NCBI GenBank assembly: GCA_030549795.1
Contig: JAUQQO010000051.1
Span: 1-37,086 of the forward strand
Direction: 5' to 3'
Source of the DNA: Pseudomonadota bacterium
GTDB lineage: Bacteria; Pseudomonadota; Alphaproteobacteria; Geminicoccales; Geminicoccaceae
Length of the DNA: 37,086 nt
Shown: piece after piece, positions 7,043 to 14,028 of the stretch
Position numbering within the stretch: the stretch's first letter is position 1
Layout: the number at the start of each line of letters is the position of its first letter
Notes under the pieces: model-generated
What the model was told of the DNA's origin: nothing
The model's input: the letters and a program-made list of their open reading frames with translations, nothing else
The model's database searches: none
Made by a program: the position numbers and the translations under genes

Positions 7043-7144
7043 CGCCAAGGGCTGCCAGCGGTTGGCGGTTCACGCGCGGCGCGGCGCGCCAGGGTAGCGA
7101 AACCCTGAGCGCAGGGCGTCGCCGCGCCAGGCCCGCCCTTGGCG
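7043..7144 (-). ncRNA. Candidate structured RNA or leader between COQ9 and rpsU
   Basis: About 100 bases hold nested perfect inverted repeats. An outer 10-bp stem joins CGCCAAGGGC (7043-7052) to GCCCTTGGCG (7135-7144). A middle 9-bp stem joins 7078-7086 to 7120-7128. An apical 6-bp hairpin CAGGGT/ACCCTG (7090-7095/7102-7107) has a six-base loop. A small side hairpin GCCA/TGGC lies at 7054-7066. Together they can fold as a three-way-junction-like element. Read on the minus strand it is followed by the terminator-like stem at 7022-6991 and then COQ9, so the minus strand is preferred. Inverted repeats fold on either strand, so the strand is not certain. I do not recognise it as a known RNA family. 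It contains no plausible gene and may simply reflect very GC-rich sequence. Confidence 0.35.
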
Positions 7145-7167
7145 GAAGCACGCGGCGATGTTAGATC
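7139..7167 (+). promoter_or_regulatory. Possible rpsU promoter
   Basis: TTGGCG (7139-7144), 17 bases, TAGATC (7162-7167) is a moderate sigma-70-type match. Transcription would start near 7174. The leader would then include a small hairpin, CGCTCC (7177-7182) with GGAGCG (7189-7194). The -35 element overlaps the right arm of the outer stem described above. Confidence 0.3.
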
Positions 7168-7242
7168 GAGTGCGCGCGCTCCTGTGTGGGAGCGTGAAGT
7201 GGTTGTTGTCCCGTGTGTCGGGCAAGCAGAGGAGGAAGCACC

Positions 7243-7449
7243 CTGATCGAGGTTCAAGTTCGCGACAACAACATCGATCAAGCGCTTCGAGCGCTCAAGA
7301 AAAAGATGCAGCGGGAAGGCCTCTATCGGCAGATGCGCATGCGGCGCCACTACGAGAAGCCGTCCGAGAGGCGGGCGCGCGAGCGTGCCGAGGCCATTCG
7401 CCGCTACCGTAAGATGCTTAAGAAGAAGGCGGAGCGGGACGAGCTTTAA
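7243..7449 (+). CDS. rpsU: 30S ribosomal protein S21
   Basis: bS21 of the small ribosomal subunit. Homology covers the whole frame from [10 protein letters not shown] onward. It continues through [13 protein letters not shown] and [11 protein letters not shown] to a basic C-terminal helix, 68 residues in all. There is no ATG, GTG or TTG at the expected start: the codon before Ile-Glu-Val is CTG at 7243, preceded by GGAGG (7231-7235) at a spacing of seven. CTG is therefore the best start. A GTG at 7213 would add ten residues (Cys-Arg-Ala-Ser...) and put the Shine-Dalgarno inside the gene. Divergent from COQ9. Confidence 0.9.
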   Translation: MIEVQVRDNNIDQALRALKKKMQREGLYRQMRMRRHYEKPSERRARERAEAIRRYRKMLKKKAERDEL

Positions 7450-7620
7450 GCCGCGGCGGGCGGCGCGGCGAGCTGGGAGGCGAGGTGCGGCGAACGACGG
7501 GCGATCGGTGTGACGCTTCGTCGCTTCCCGCACAGCGTTGACGGGTTCCCACGATCTCGCAGTTGCGAAAGCGCAGCGACGCGCGAGAAAGGAGCGCGCT
7601 CGCCAGCGAGGGGGGTACCA

Positions 7621-8781
7621 ATGACGATCGCTCGTCGAAGCGTTCTCGTGCAGCTCGCCGCCGCGCCCGTCCTGCTCGCCAGCCGCCGCGCACCGGCGCA
7701 GAGCAGCCCCGTTAAGGTCGGCGCGGTCTTGCCCTTTTCGGGCGGTCTTGAGTTGTTCGGCGAACAGGCGCGGCTCGGGCTCGAGCTCGCCGCCGCCGAG
7801 ATCAACGCAAAAGGCGGCATCCTCGGCCGCCCGCTCGAGGTCCTGTTCGAAGACGACAAGACCGATCCCAAAACCGCGGTCGAAAAGGCGACCCGTCTTG
7901 TCACCCGCGACGGGGTGGTCGCCGTTTTCGGCCCCATCACCTCGAGCAACCGCGACGCCATGGCGCCCGCGCTGGCGCGCGCCCGCACCCCGCTTCTTTA
8001 CGCCACCAACTATGAAGGGGGTGCGTGCGGCCGCTATCTCTTCGTGTTCAACACCGTACCCAACCAGGAGCTGGCCAAACTCCTACCCTATCTCTTCAAA
8101 CACAAGGGCCAGACCTTCTATTTCTTCGGGGCCGATTACGTCTGGCCGCAGAAGATGTTCCAGCAGGCTGAAAAGATCGTGGCGAGCCTCGGCGGCAAAG
8201 TCGTGGGGCGCGAGCTCACCCCCTTCGGCGTCAAGGAATTCGCACCGGTCATTCGTCGTATCGAGGCGAGCGGGGCCAAAGTGCTCCTGTTCGCTCTGCC
8301 CGGCGCTGATGGCATCACCTTCATCCGACAGGCCGAAGACTTGGGGCTTCTCAAGAAACTCACAGTCGGCTTTCTGGGCTTCTCCGAAGCTTATCTCGGT
8401 GCCTTCGGGCCTGGCAAAGGCCAGGACATGTATGTCGCGGTGCCCTTCGTCGCCGCTTCCGAAGCTACCGGCCCCAAAGACTTCGTCGCCCGGATCCGCG
8501 CTCGTGCCGGCAAGGATGCCGTCGTCTCCCACTATGTGATGACGCATTGGCTCGCGCTCACGGCGATGGCGCGGGCGCTCGAGAAAGTCGGGCGTGTCGA
8601 CCGCGAGGCGGTGGTCGAAGGCCTCGAAGGGCTGACGGTGGAGGCGCCCACCGGCCCGGTGACCATCGGGGCCAAGGACCACCACGTCACGCTCGCCATG
8701 TTCCTCGCCAAGACCCAGGGTGACCAGCTCGTGACGGTGGAAACCTTGGGCCCGATCGCCCCCGAGTCGGGCTGCGGCTGA
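7621..8781 (+). CDS. Branched-chain amino acid/urea-type ABC transporter substrate-binding protein
   Basis: Periplasmic ligand-binding protein of the Leu/Ile/Val-binding superfamily (Peripla_BP_5/6), 386 residues. It has an N-terminal signal peptide with Arg-Arg followed by a hydrophobic stretch and Ala-Gln-Ser near residue 25. Next come Lys-Val-Gly-Ala-Val-Leu-Pro-Phe-Ser-Gly and Glu-Ile-Asn-Ala-Lys-Gly-Gly-Ile-Leu-Gly-Arg-Pro, typical of the family. The segment Tyr-Ala-Thr-Asn-Tyr-Glu-Gly-Gly and the later Asp-Tyr-Val-Trp-Pro resemble the urea/short-chain-amide (UrtA/AmiC) branch more than LivJ. The ATG at 7621 follows a GAGGGGGG tract. First gene of a complete importer set. The actual ligand cannot be read from the sequence, and no urease or amidase gene is nearby. 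Confidence 0.85.
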   Translation: MTIARRSVLVQLAAAPVLLASRRAPAQSSPVKVGAVLPFSGGLELFGEQARLGLELAAAEINAKGGILGRPLEVLFEDDKTDPKTAVEKATRLVTRDGVVAVFGPITSSNRDAMAPALARARTPLLYATNYEGGACGRYLFVFNTVPNQELAKLLPYLFKHKGQTFYFFGADYVWPQKMFQQAEKIVASLGGKVVGRELTPFGVKEFAPVIRRIEASGAKVLLFALPGADGITFIRQAEDLGLLKKLTVGFLGFSEAYLGAFGPGKGQDMYVAVPFVAASEATGPKDFVARIRARAGKDAVVSHYVMTHWLALTAMARALEKVGRVDREAVVEGLEGLTVEAPTGPVTIGAKDHHVTLAMFLAKTQGDQLVTVETLGPIAPESGCG

Positions 8782-8804
8782 GGACGGGACGAAAGCCAGA
8801 TCCG

Positions 8805-9518
8805 TTGCAGGCACCGCTCCTCGAGCTGCGGAACCTGGTCAAAGGCTTCGGCGGCGTGCTCGCCGTCGCCGGGGCTTCCCTTACCCTCGATGCAGGCCAG
8901 GTGCTCGCGCTCATCGGACCCAACGGCTGCGGCAAGACGACGCTCTTCAACCTGATCACCGGGATCGAGCGCCCCGATGCGGGCGTCATCCGCTTTGACG
9001 GCCACGACATCACGGGCCTGCCGCCGCATCGCATCGCGCGCTTGGGAATTGCCCGCACCTTCCAGGTCCCAGGCGTGTTCGCTGCGGCGAGCGTGCGCGA
9101 AAATCTCGAAGTGGCCGCCGCAGCGGCGGGGCGACCGCTCGGGGAAGTCCCGGCCATGCTCGCCTGGGCGGGGCTCGAGCGGTGGGCGGAAGAGCCGGCG
9201 GAAGTGCTGCCGCACGGGCTGCAGCAACGCCTCGAGCTCGCCATGGTGGTCCTGCAGCGCCCGCGCCTGCTCCTCCTCGACGAGCCGACCGCCGGCTTGG
9301 AAGTGGGCGAGAGTCAAGCGGCGGCCGCCGCGATCCGGCGGCTCGCGCGGCACACGGGAATGGCGGTGCTGGTGGTCGAGCACGACCTCGCCTTCGTGCG
9401 CGCGCTCGCAACCGAAGTGGCGGTGATGATGCGCGGGCGGATCGTCATCCGTGGTTCCTACCGTCAGGTCGCCGCCGATCCCGAAGTGCGCGCCGCCTAT
9501 CTCGGGAGCCGCGCCTGA
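8805..9518 (+). CDS. ABC transporter ATP-binding protein, LivG/UrtD type
   Basis: Cytoplasmic ATPase of the importer, 237 residues. Walker A is Gly-Pro-Asn-Gly-Cys-Gly-Lys-Thr (38-45) and Walker B Leu-Leu-Leu-Leu-Asp-Glu (155-160), with the switch His in Val-Val-Glu-His-Asp. The signature is Leu-Pro-His-Gly-Leu-Gln (135-140) rather than Leu-Ser-Gly-Gly-Gln. His-Gly is as in UrtD proteins (Leu-Ser-His-Gly-Gln), but the Ser to Pro and Gln to Leu changes are unusual. The best start is TTG at 8805, 23 bases after the binding-protein stop, with a weak ribosome binding site. The gene ends Tyr-Leu-Gly-Ser, as in the family, and its stop shares one base with the next ATG. Confidence 0.87.
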   Translation: MQAPLLELRNLVKGFGGVLAVAGASLTLDAGQVLALIGPNGCGKTTLFNLITGIERPDAGVIRFDGHDITGLPPHRIARLGIARTFQVPGVFAAASVRENLEVAAAAAGRPLGEVPAMLAWAGLERWAEEPAEVLPHGLQQRLELAMVVLQRPRLLLLDEPTAGLEVGESQAAAAAIRRLARHTGMAVLVVEHDLAFVRALATEVAVMMRGRIVIRGSYRQVAADPEVRAAYLGSRA

Positions 9519-10216
9519 TGCTCTCCGCGCGCGGCTTTTCTGCCGGCTGGCATCGCGGTGTTGCCGCCGTCGCCGAGGTCGACCTTGAGCTCGTGCCCGG
9601 ACGCGCGCTCGCCGTCCTCGGGCGCAACGGTGCCGGCAAGACCACCCTCGCGAAAGGCCTTCTCGGCCTGACCCCGTGGCGACGCGGCATCGTGCAGCTC
9701 GACGGGGCGCGCATCGAGAACTGGCGGCCGGAACGGATCGCGCGCGCTGGCGTAGCCTTTGTCCCCCAGGGCCGCGGCGTTTTCCCCGGCCTCACGGTGG
9801 AAGAGAATGTGCGCTTGGGCGCGCTCGGAAGTGGCCGCCGCCGCGCCGATTCCGCGTTGCTCGCGCGTTTTCCCGCTTTAATTGAGCGCCGCGACCGGCC
9901 CGCCGAGACCCTTTCCGGAGGCGAACAGCGCCAGCTCTCGATCCTGCGCGCGCTCGCCGGCCGCCCGCGCTTTCTCCTCCTCGACGAGCCGAGTGAGGGG
10001 GTACAGCCCACCGTCGTCGATGCGATCGCCGACTTGCTCATCGAGCTCGTGGAAGTCGATCAGCTCGGTATCCTCATGATCGAACAAGATCTCGATCTCG
10101 TCGCCCGCGTCGCCCACGAGTGTCTCGTGCTCGAAGACGGCCGACCGGTCGACCGCTTTGCGGCCAAGGAACTCGCCGCTGGTCCGCAGCGTGTGGAACG
10201 GTACCTCGGGCTCTAG
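9518..10216 (+). CDS. ABC transporter ATP-binding protein, LivF/UrtE type
   Basis: Second ATPase of the importer, 232 residues. Walker A is Gly-Arg-Asn-Gly-Ala-Gly-Lys-Thr (35-42), the signature Leu-Ser-Gly-Gly-Glu-Gln-Arg-Gln (132-139) and Walker B Phe-Leu-Leu-Leu-Asp-Glu (152-157). Pro-Ser-Glu-Gly-Val-Gln-Pro after Walker B and Val-Pro-Gln-Gly-Arg-Gly-Val-Phe-Pro in the Q-loop region are characteristic of LivF/UrtE. The start ATG at 9518 shares its A with the preceding TGA, so the two ATPases are translationally coupled. The canonical signature here contrasts with the altered one in its partner. Confidence 0.88.
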   Translation: MLSARGFSAGWHRGVAAVAEVDLELVPGRALAVLGRNGAGKTTLAKGLLGLTPWRRGIVQLDGARIENWRPERIARAGVAFVPQGRGVFPGLTVEENVRLGALGSGRRRADSALLARFPALIERRDRPAETLSGGEQRQLSILRALAGRPRFLLLDEPSEGVQPTVVDAIADLLIELVEVDQLGILMIEQDLDLVARVAHECLVLEDGRPVDRFAAKELAAGPQRVERYLGL

Positions 10217-10221
10217 CGCCG

Positions 10222-11079
10222 ATGCTCGCCGACCTCGCCCTGCTCGTTCTCGATACGGCGAACCGCATCCTCACCCTTTTGCTCGTTGCACTCGGGCTCG
10301 CCATCACCTTCGGCCTTATGGGCGTCATCAACCTCGCCCACGGCGAGCTGTTCCTGCTCGGCGCCTATGTGCATCTTGCGCTCGAGCGCTTCGGGCTCGG
10401 GTTTTGGTGGGGCCTGCTTTTGGCCCCGCTCTTCGTGGGTGCGGTGGGCTGGATGCTCGAGGTGCTTTTGGTTCGGCGCATCCAGGATCGCCCGCTCGAC
10501 AGTCTCATCGTCACCTGGGGCGCGGGCCTTGCCATCAAACAGGCGATCATCGCGCTCTTCGGTCCCGCTGCGCACACGGTGGCGCCACCTTTTTCTGGCA
10601 CGATTGCCATCGCCGGGACGAGCTACCCGCTCTATCGCCTGTTCGTGATGGCGCTCGCGCTCGCCGCCACCGGCCTCACGTTGTTCCTCCTTTTGCGTAC
10701 GCCGCTTGGGCTTATGGTTCGCGGTACCGTCGCCGACCGCACGCTCGCTGCCGCCACGGGCCTGCCCGTGCGCCGGCTCGACGCGCTCGCCTTCGCTTAC
10801 GGTTCGGCCCTCGCCGGGCTCGCCGGTGCGGCCACCGCACCGTTGATGAGCGTCGACCCGCAGATGGGGGTGGGCTTCCTGCTGCCCGCCTTTTTGTCGG
10901 TTCTCGTAGCACCGGTAGGGAGCACCGTCGGCACCATCCTCGGCGCGGGAATCGTCGGTGGTGGTGAATCGCTCGCAGCCACCGTGGTCTCGCCCATCCT
11001 CGCCCAACTCCTCGTCCTCGCCGGGGCGCTCGTGCTGCTGCGCTTGGCCGCCGGCCGTCGGTTGGGACGCGAGCGGTGA
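10222..11079 (+). CDS. Branched-chain amino acid/urea-type ABC transporter permease, LivH/UrtB type
   Basis: Inner-membrane permease of 285 residues with about eight hydrophobic segments. The N-terminal part has Gly-Leu-Ala-Ile-Thr-Phe-Gly-Leu-Met-Gly-Val-Ile-Asn-Leu-Ala-His-Gly-Glu, the family hallmark of LivH/UrtB. A later Arg-Thr-Pro-Leu-Gly-Leu-Met-Val-Arg-Gly loop matches the cytoplasmic loop that contacts the ATPases. The Gly-Leu-Ala-Gly-Ala-Ala-Thr-Ala-Pro segment is also typical. The ATG at 10222 lies five bases after the preceding stop; a longer open frame to 10120 overlaps the ATPase gene and is hydrophilic, so it is not used. The stop shares GTGA with the next permease start. Confidence 0.9.
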   Translation: MLADLALLVLDTANRILTLLLVALGLAITFGLMGVINLAHGELFLLGAYVHLALERFGLGFWWGLLLAPLFVGAVGWMLEVLLVRRIQDRPLDSLIVTWGAGLAIKQAIIALFGPAAHTVAPPFSGTIAIAGTSYPLYRLFVMALALAATGLTLFLLLRTPLGLMVRGTVADRTLAAATGLPVRRLDALAFAYGSALAGLAGAATAPLMSVDPQMGVGFLLPAFLSVLVAPVGSTVGTILGAGIVGGGESLAATVVSPILAQLLVLAGALVLLRLAAGRRLGRER

Positions 11080-12068
11080 GCCGCGAGCCTTTGCTCCTTG
11101 CACTCGTCTTCTGGGCGCTGCTGGCTTTGGTCCCGCTCTTCGCCCCGGCCTGGCTTTTGGCCCAGCTCGCCCAACACTTGGGCTATGGGCTGCTCGCCTT
11201 GAGCCTCGCCTGGGTATGGGGACAGGCGGGTCTCCTTTCCTTCTGTCAGGCTGTGTTCTTCGGCACTGGCGCCTATTTGTTCGCGGTGGTGGCGCTCGGC
11301 ATGGTTCCTGGCCTTCCCGCTTCGCCCTGGCTCGGCCTCCTCTGCGCTCCGCTCGCGGCCGCGCTGGTAGCCCTCATCACCGGTCTTGTCCTGCTTTCTG
11401 CGCGCATCGGCAGCGGCGCGGCGTGGACGGTGATGACGCTCGTGCTCGCGGTGATCGCCGAGCGCTTGGCGGTCATGAGCTCCTGGCTCGGCGGCTCCAA
11501 CGGCCTCGTGGGCGTGCCGCCGCTTGCCTTGCCGGCACCTTCGGGCTGGTTCGAACTGGTCGATCCCCTTCCGCTCTATCTGTTCCTGCTCGCGGTCAGC
11601 GCCCCCGCCCACCTCCTGCTCGCCCGCCACTTCGCCTCGCCGCGTGGCGCGATCGTGCGCGCGGTGCGCGAGGATGCACTGCGGGCGGCGCATCTCGGCA
11701 TCGACCCCTGGCGGGTGCGTCTTGTCGTGTTCACGAGCGCTGCCGCGCTCGCCGGGCTCGGCGGTGGTCTGTTCGCTGCCCAGTTCGGCTTCGTCGCCCC
11801 GCCCCTGCTCGGTCTGGGCCTGTCCACCGAGGCGCTCGTGTGGGTGACGGTGGGGGGCCGCGGTTCGCCTTTAGCAGCGCTCGCCGGCACGCTTTTGATC
11901 AAGGGAACAGAAGAGCTCTTGGGCCGCTGGCTCGGCGCCCTCTGGCCGCTCGCCATGGGCCTCCTTGTGGTCGTGGCGGTGCTCGCTTTCCCGCGCGGTC
12001 TTGTGGGTGGCTTGCTCGCCCGCTGCGCTCGGGCGCGTCCGGCCCCCCGGCACGCGCCCGAGCCCTAG
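11076..12068 (+). CDS. Branched-chain amino acid/urea-type ABC transporter permease, LivM/UrtC type
   Basis: Second permease, 330 residues with eight to ten hydrophobic segments. It contains Gly-Gln-Ala-Gly-Leu-Leu-Ser-Phe-Cys-Gln-Ala-Val-Phe-Phe-Gly-Thr-Gly-Ala-Tyr, the LivM/UrtC signature. It also has Arg-Ala-Val-Arg-Glu-Asp-Ala-Leu-Arg-Ala-Ala-His-Leu-Gly-Ile in the cytoplasmic ATPase-contact loop. The C-terminal hydrophobic helices end before a Pro/Arg-rich tail. GTG at 11076 overlaps the previous TGA (GTGA). It is the last gene of the importer operon, with a convergent DUF4332 gene 24 bases on. Substrate unknown, as for the binding protein. Confidence 0.88.
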   Translation: MSREPLLLALVFWALLALVPLFAPAWLLAQLAQHLGYGLLALSLAWVWGQAGLLSFCQAVFFGTGAYLFAVVALGMVPGLPASPWLGLLCAPLAAALVALITGLVLLSARIGSGAAWTVMTLVLAVIAERLAVMSSWLGGSNGLVGVPPLALPAPSGWFELVDPLPLYLFLLAVSAPAHLLLARHFASPRGAIVRAVREDALRAAHLGIDPWRVRLVVFTSAAALAGLGGGLFAAQFGFVAPPLLGLGLSTEALVWVTVGGRGSPLAALAGTLLIKGTEELLGRWLGALWPLAMGLLVVVAVLAFPRGLVGGLLARCARARPAPRHAPEP

Positions 12069-12092
12069 CCGAATCACCGGTTTTGGGTGCTT

Positions 12093-12563
12093 TCAGCGCT
12101 CGACGAGGATCGGCAAGGCGCGCGCCTGGGCGATCCAGTCGGCTACCTCTTCTGCGGTCGGCGCGCGGCGCGCGAAGCGCTCTTCCGAGTTGAGCCGCTT
12201 TAAGGCGGCGTGCAGCGCGTGCGGGTCTTGGCGCGCGAGCGTGCCGACGTCGCGGATGCCGAGGTCCTCGAGCATCATGCCGAAGATCGCCCCCACGCCT
12301 TTGACGCGCGCGAGATCGGCGCGCTGGACGAGGCGCAAGAGCAGTTCGGGATCGATCCCAGCGCGCTGCGCCAGGCGCTGGCGTTTCTCGGCGTCGCCGG
12401 CTTCCATAAGAAGACGCCCGCAGGTGGTGATGCCCAGCCGCTTGAGGGCCATCCGAGCCGCGAGCGGCACGCCGCGCAGTTTGCCGATCGGCAGTGCGAA
12501 GCTCGCTTGCGGCGCGCTCTTCGTCCTGGTCTCGGCAGCGTGGGCCTCGGTCGCAACGACCAT
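12093..12563 (-). CDS. DUF4332 helix-hairpin-helix domain protein
   Basis: A 156-residue soluble protein of the DUF4332 type. The visible pattern is two helix-hairpin-helix-like units. The first is Leu-Arg-Gly-Val-Pro-Leu-Ala-Ala-Arg-Met-Ala-Leu-Lys-Arg-Leu-Gly-Ile-Thr-Thr. The second has Val-Lys-Gly-Val-Gly-Ala-Ile-Phe-Gly-Met-Met-Leu-Glu-Asp-Leu-Gly-Ile-Arg-Asp-Val. Spaced Leu and Arg residues lie in between. Such domains bind nucleic acid or proteins; the role of this family is not known. The ATG at 12563 has a GGGATAGGA tract upstream. A GTG at 12635 would add 24 basic/Cys-containing residues. A candidate promoter lies about 85 bases upstream (separate entry). It is not obviously part of an operon. 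Confidence 0.72.
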   Translation of the reverse strand: MVVATEAHAAETRTKSAPQASFALPIGKLRGVPLAARMALKRLGITTCGRLLMEAGDAEKRQRLAQRAGIDPELLLRLVQRADLARVKGVGAIFGMMLEDLGIRDVGTLARQDPHALHAALKRLNSEERFARRAPTAEEVADWIAQARALPILVER

Positions 12564-12655
12564 GTTCCTATCCCCTGACTGAACGCAACAGCGCCGCAGT
12601 CGGGGCAAAACCCGTGCCGGGCCCGACTCATCCACTAAGGTATTGAAACATCGAC

Positions 12656-12684
12656 TTTATTTGGCCTACCCCAAGGGCCGGCAA
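12656..12684 (-). promoter_or_regulatory. Possible promoter of the DUF4332 gene
   Basis: On the minus strand TTGCCG (12684-12679), 17 bases and AATAAA (12661-12656) match the sigma-70 consensus at four of six positions in each box. The start would fall near 12649, giving a leader of about 86 bases. It is one of the few AT-rich stretches in this part of the window. Confidence 0.3.
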
Positions 12685-12790
12685 CGAATCGGCGAGAAGC
12701 GGTGTAAAATCTTCCGACGCGCCCAAAAACCCGTGTCGTTCGCTTACCGGTAGGAAAGACCGTGCCGATCGCCGCGGTGCGGGCGGCGGC

Positions 12791-12816
12791 GTAAAAGCAG
12801 CGCGAACGCCTGCGCT
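12791..12816 (-). terminator. Possible terminator of DUF2244 gene
   Basis: On the minus strand AGCGC (12816-12812), an eight-base loop, GCGCT (12803-12799), then GC and TTTT (12796-12793). The stem is short (5 bp) and begins inside the DUF2244 stop codon, so this is only a weak terminator candidate. The rest of the interval to 12564 holds the promoter-like boxes given above and nothing else I can identify. Confidence 0.25.
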
Positions 12817-13283
12817 CACCGATAGGCGGCAAGAGCACGATCGAGCACGGCTGCCAGCTCGCGGCACTCCTGAGCGTTCAAAAAAGCGCCGATCCGCAGC
12901 CGCCGCCCGTGCGAGCGCAGCCACAGCTGCGCCGAAGCGGGGCTCGTCTCTTCGAGCTGCACCCGCACCCAATAGGGCTCGAAGCGGACGCTCTCTTCGC
13001 GCCCGCTCGGGTCGATGCGGCGCACCCAAAGACCGGTGCGGTCGAGGCGGATCTCCTCGCGCCTTCGGCTCTGGCGGCGCATGATCAGCATCGCAAGGGC
13101 GAAAAGCACGACATCGAGGCCGAAAAAGCCGGTCACCGGCCAGGCGCCCACGAGCGCGAAAACGCAGCCGATCGCCCCACTCACCGCAGCGAAGGCGAAG
13201 AGCACGATCGCCGCACCGTATGGACCTAAGGAGCGATTCGGGTAGAGGACGGCGTGAAAGGGCGGTGGCGCTAGAGGCTCCAT
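12816..13283 (-). CDS. DUF2244 domain-containing membrane protein
   Basis: A 155-residue integral membrane protein of the DUF2244 family, function unknown. It begins Phe-His-Ala-Val-Leu-Tyr-Pro-Asn-Arg-Ser-Leu-Gly, a conserved opening of this family. Two hydrophobic segments follow (about residues 23-70), then a cytoplasmic half with Leu-Trp-Val-Arg-Arg-Ile-Asp-Pro and Val-Arg-Phe-Glu-Pro-Tyr-Trp. It ends in a Gly-Ala-Phe-Leu-Asn-Ala-Gln-Glu-Cys-Arg segment. The ATG at 13283 fits the family length. A longer frame to 13436 overlaps nth and is not plausible. Head-to-head with nth 37 bases away, an arrangement seen in other alphaproteobacteria. Confidence 0.85.
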   Translation of the reverse strand: MEPLAPPPFHAVLYPNRSLGPYGAAIVLFAFAAVSGAIGCVFALVGAWPVTGFFGLDVVLFALAMLIMRRQSRRREEIRLDRTGLWVRRIDPSGREESVRFEPYWVRVQLEETSPASAQLWLRSHGRRLRIGAFLNAQECRELAAVLDRALAAYR

Positions 13284-13320
13284 CGTCGGCTCGCAACCGC
13301 GAAGGTGATGCACCCAATCT

Positions 13321-14028
13321 ATGGCACGCCGAGCCCTACGTCCAACGGCAGTTCCCGAGACCGAAGAGGCAGAGCGCCGAAGACGGGCGGCGGCGATCTT
13401 CGAACGCCTGGCGCGAGCGCGCCCCGATCCGCACACCGAACTCGTCTACAAAGACCCCTTCACACTTTTGGTCGCGGTCGTGCTCTCCGCTCAAGCCACC
13501 GATAAGGCGGTCAACAAGGCCACCGAGCGGTTGTTCGCCGTCGCTTCCACCCCGCACGCGCTGCTCGCCTTAGGCGAAGAACGCCTTCAAGAGTACATCA
13601 AATCTCTGGGCTTCTTCCGCAATAAAGCCAAGAATCTGATCGCGCTTGCTCGCGCGCTCCTCGAACGGCACGGAGGACAAGTCCCGCGCACACGCGAAGA
13701 GCTCGAAAAGCTACCCGGTGTCGGCCGCAAGACCGCCAATGTCGTCTTGAACGAAGCCTTTGGCGAGCCGACCATCGCGGTCGACACGCACGTCTTCCGG
13801 GTCGCCAACCGTCTGGGGATTGCCCCCGGAAAGAATCCCTTAGAAGTCGAAAAACGCTTGTTGGAAGTCGTACCAGAACGCTACCGCAAGGGCGCCCACC
13901 ACTGGCTCATCCTGCACGGCCGCTATGTGTGCAAGGCCCGCAAACCGGCTTGTGATCGCTGCGTGGTGCGCGATCTCTGCGACTATTACCGCTCGACGGT
14001 GGCAAACGCGACGGGCAGCGGGTCCTAG
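13321..14028 (+). CDS. nth: Endonuclease III
   Basis: Bifunctional DNA glycosylase/AP lyase for oxidised pyrimidines in base excision repair. The 235-residue product has the helix-hairpin-helix Leu-Pro-Gly-Val-Gly-Arg-Lys-Thr-Ala-Asn (131-140) with catalytic Lys137. Catalytic Asp155 lies in Ala-Val-Asp-Thr-His-Val. The [4Fe-4S] loop Cys204-X6-Cys211-X2-Cys214-X5-Cys220 is complete. The N-terminal 20 residues are an Arg/Glu-rich extension. ATG at 13321; the Shine-Dalgarno (GAAGGTG) is rather far upstream. The final codons overlap the end of the sulfatase-like pseudogene on the other strand. Confidence 0.96.
   Translation: MARRALRPTAVPETEEAERRRRAAAIFERLARARPDPHTELVYKDPFTLLVAVVLSAQATDKAVNKATERLFAVASTPHALLALGEERLQEYIKSLGFFRNKAKNLIALARALLERHGGQVPRTREELEKLPGVGRKTANVVLNEAFGEPTIAVDTHVFRVANRLGIAPGKNPLEVEKRLLEVVPERYRKGAHHWLILHGRYVCKARKPACDRCVVRDLCDYYRSTVANATGSGS

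Noticed and set aside
7054-7144. Possible tRNA in the COQ9-rpsU gap
   Set aside because: No T-arm consensus, acceptor stem or CCA-compatible end; the repeats do not make a cloverleaf.
7538-7566. TTGACG as -35 box for the importer operon
   Set aside because: No acceptable -10 box lies 16-18 bases downstream.
10213-11693. Long minus-strand open frames opposite the permease genes
   Set aside because: The plus strand encodes clear membrane permeases; the antisense products are highly charged and match no family.
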